Source of the DNA: CAYYMD01 sp964480425
Lineage (GTDB): Bacteria > Planctomycetota > Phycisphaerae > SM23-33
Assembly: GCA_964480425.1 (NCBI GenBank)
Contig: CAYZPY010000144.1
Span: forward strand, 1 to 6,253
DNA: 6,253 bases
Direction of reading: 5' to 3'
Positions 5,900 through 6,253 of the stretch are shown here, piece by piece. The number at the start of each line of letters is the position of its first letter. The stretch's first letter is position 1. The notes below the pieces were generated by a model, which saw only the letters and a program-made list of their open reading frames with translations, did not search any database and was not told the DNA's origin. A program made the translations under genes and the position numbers.

Positions 5900-6186
5900 T
5901 GAGTCTTTTCGCTCCTGCGCCGAACCACGGCGGCGATGACTACGGCCGCAGATGCGCCCGTCGCAAATCCGCCGACCGCGCCGAGAAACTGTCCGATATG
6001 ACCCGGACCGGCCAATATAGCGCCGATAATCGCCGCGCTCGGTGGGCCGAGAAACATTCCAGCCGCACCCGCAACCGGCAGCGAACCGGAAGGACTTTCG
6101 CCCTGCTTATCTTCGTCGTGGCAATGCGAGCAACGTCCGCAGGCGCTCGCGGACGCGTTGCTTCTGGTGTGTTCGTGCTCTTTCAT
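5896..6186 (-). CDS. Small Cys-motif double-helix membrane protein, possibly a minimal RseC/SoxR-reducing-system-like protein
   Basis: The 96-residue product has a His/Cys-rich polar N-terminus (HEH at 4-6, then C16-x2-C19-x2-C22 with His21 and His23). A linker and two hydrophobic segments follow, at about 36-60 and 65-88, joined by a tight GPGH turn, and the protein ends RRRSEKTQ. The Cys-cluster-then-hairpin layout and the position directly before rnfC recall RseC (PF04246), often encoded beside rnf genes and linked to the SoxR-reducing system. However, RseC is usually 140-160 residues with a larger N-terminal domain and four cysteines, so this would be a strongly reduced version. It may equally be an unrelated metal- or cluster-binding membrane protein. 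AGGTG 5 bases before the ATG supports the start. The 4-base ATGA overlap with rnfC indicates coupled translation and a role tied to the Rnf complex. It is the first gene of the operon. Confidence 0.8.
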   Translation of the reverse strand: MKEHEHTRSNASASACGRCSHCHDEDKQGESPSGSLPVAGAAGMFLGPPSAAIIGAILAGPGHIGQFLGAVGGFATGASAAVVIAAVVRRRSEKTQ

Positions 6187-6191
6187 TCCAA

Positions 6192-6196
6192 CACCT
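6192..6196 (-). promoter_or_regulatory. Shine-Dalgarno sequence of the first operon gene
   Basis: AGGTG on the minus strand sits 5 bases before the ATG at 6186 and fixes that start. It is among the clearest ribosome sites in the operon; the AGGAG before rnfC and the GAGG before rnfE are the others. The starts of rnfA, rnfB, rnfD and rnfG lack a comparable motif. Confidence 0.6.
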
Positions 6197-6210
6197 ATAA
6201 ATAAACAGAC

Positions 6211-6240
6211 ATCATAACCATTGTAGAGAACTTGTGTAAA
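6211..6240 (-). promoter_or_regulatory. Likely sigma70-type promoter of the rnf operon
   Basis: On the minus strand TTTACA (6235-6240, 5 of 6 to consensus) is followed after 18 bases by TATGAT (6211-6216, 5 of 6). This places transcription start near 6204 and gives a leader of about 18 bases that contains the AGGTG ribosome site. No other promoter-like pair stands out upstream of the operon in the remaining bases to 6253. No operator palindrome is visible. The spacing and match are good, but start-site data would be needed to prove use. Confidence 0.6.
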
Positions 6241-6253
6241 GCATTTCCCGACC

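Overview
The window carries a complete six-gene Rnf operon on the minus strand in the order rnfC-D-G-E-A-B (reading from about 5.9 kb down to 0.2 kb). Rnf is the membrane ferredoxin:NAD+ oxidoreductase that couples electron transfer between reduced ferredoxin and NAD+ to Na+ or H+ translocation. The C-D-G-E-A-B order is the one known from clostridia, acetogens and other anaerobes, not the A-B-C-D-G-E order of enterobacteria. All six proteins keep their family-defining motifs, so the complex looks functional. No apbE flavin transferase, needed to attach FMN to RnfD and RnfG, lies in the window.

Layout: 1-115 is AT-rich and noncoding, and holds a likely promoter for a plus-strand tRNA-Leu(CAG) at 116-199. 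Only 11 bases separate the tRNA from the stop codon of the convergent rnfB. Minus-strand genes then follow: rnfB, rnfA, rnfE, rnfG and rnfD, packed with gaps of 2-26 bases or an 11-base overlap. Between rnfD and rnfC lies a 485-base AT-rich gap. Upstream of rnfC is a 96-residue Cys-motif membrane protein, joined to rnfC by a 4-base ATGA overlap. It is preceded by a good Shine-Dalgarno sequence and a sigma70-like promoter at 6211-6240, which probably drives the whole operon.

The unusual part is the rnfC-rnfD gap. It is filled almost exactly by a cassette with 42-base imperfect inverted repeats at its ends (36/42 identical, inner 28 bases 25/28). The cassette contains a degraded gene for a four-helix-bundle protein of the 23S rRNA intervening-sequence (S23/TIGR02436) family. 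That gene reads in one frame from ATG to TAA but has two in-frame stop codons. The arrangement resembles the intervening sequences known from 23S rRNA genes, here sitting inside a protein-coding operon. In the mRNA the repeats could fold into a long stem that places the rnfC stop codon next to the rnfD start codon, which has no visible Shine-Dalgarno sequence.

Organism: an anaerobic or facultative bacterium with GC-rich genes and AT-rich intergenic DNA. The CGAAA/AATTCGAA-type intergenic repeats together with a four-helix-bundle gene are, as I recall, common in Planctomycetota (Phycisphaerae-like) and related environmental genomes. This placement is a tentative inference from style, not a demonstrated assignment.
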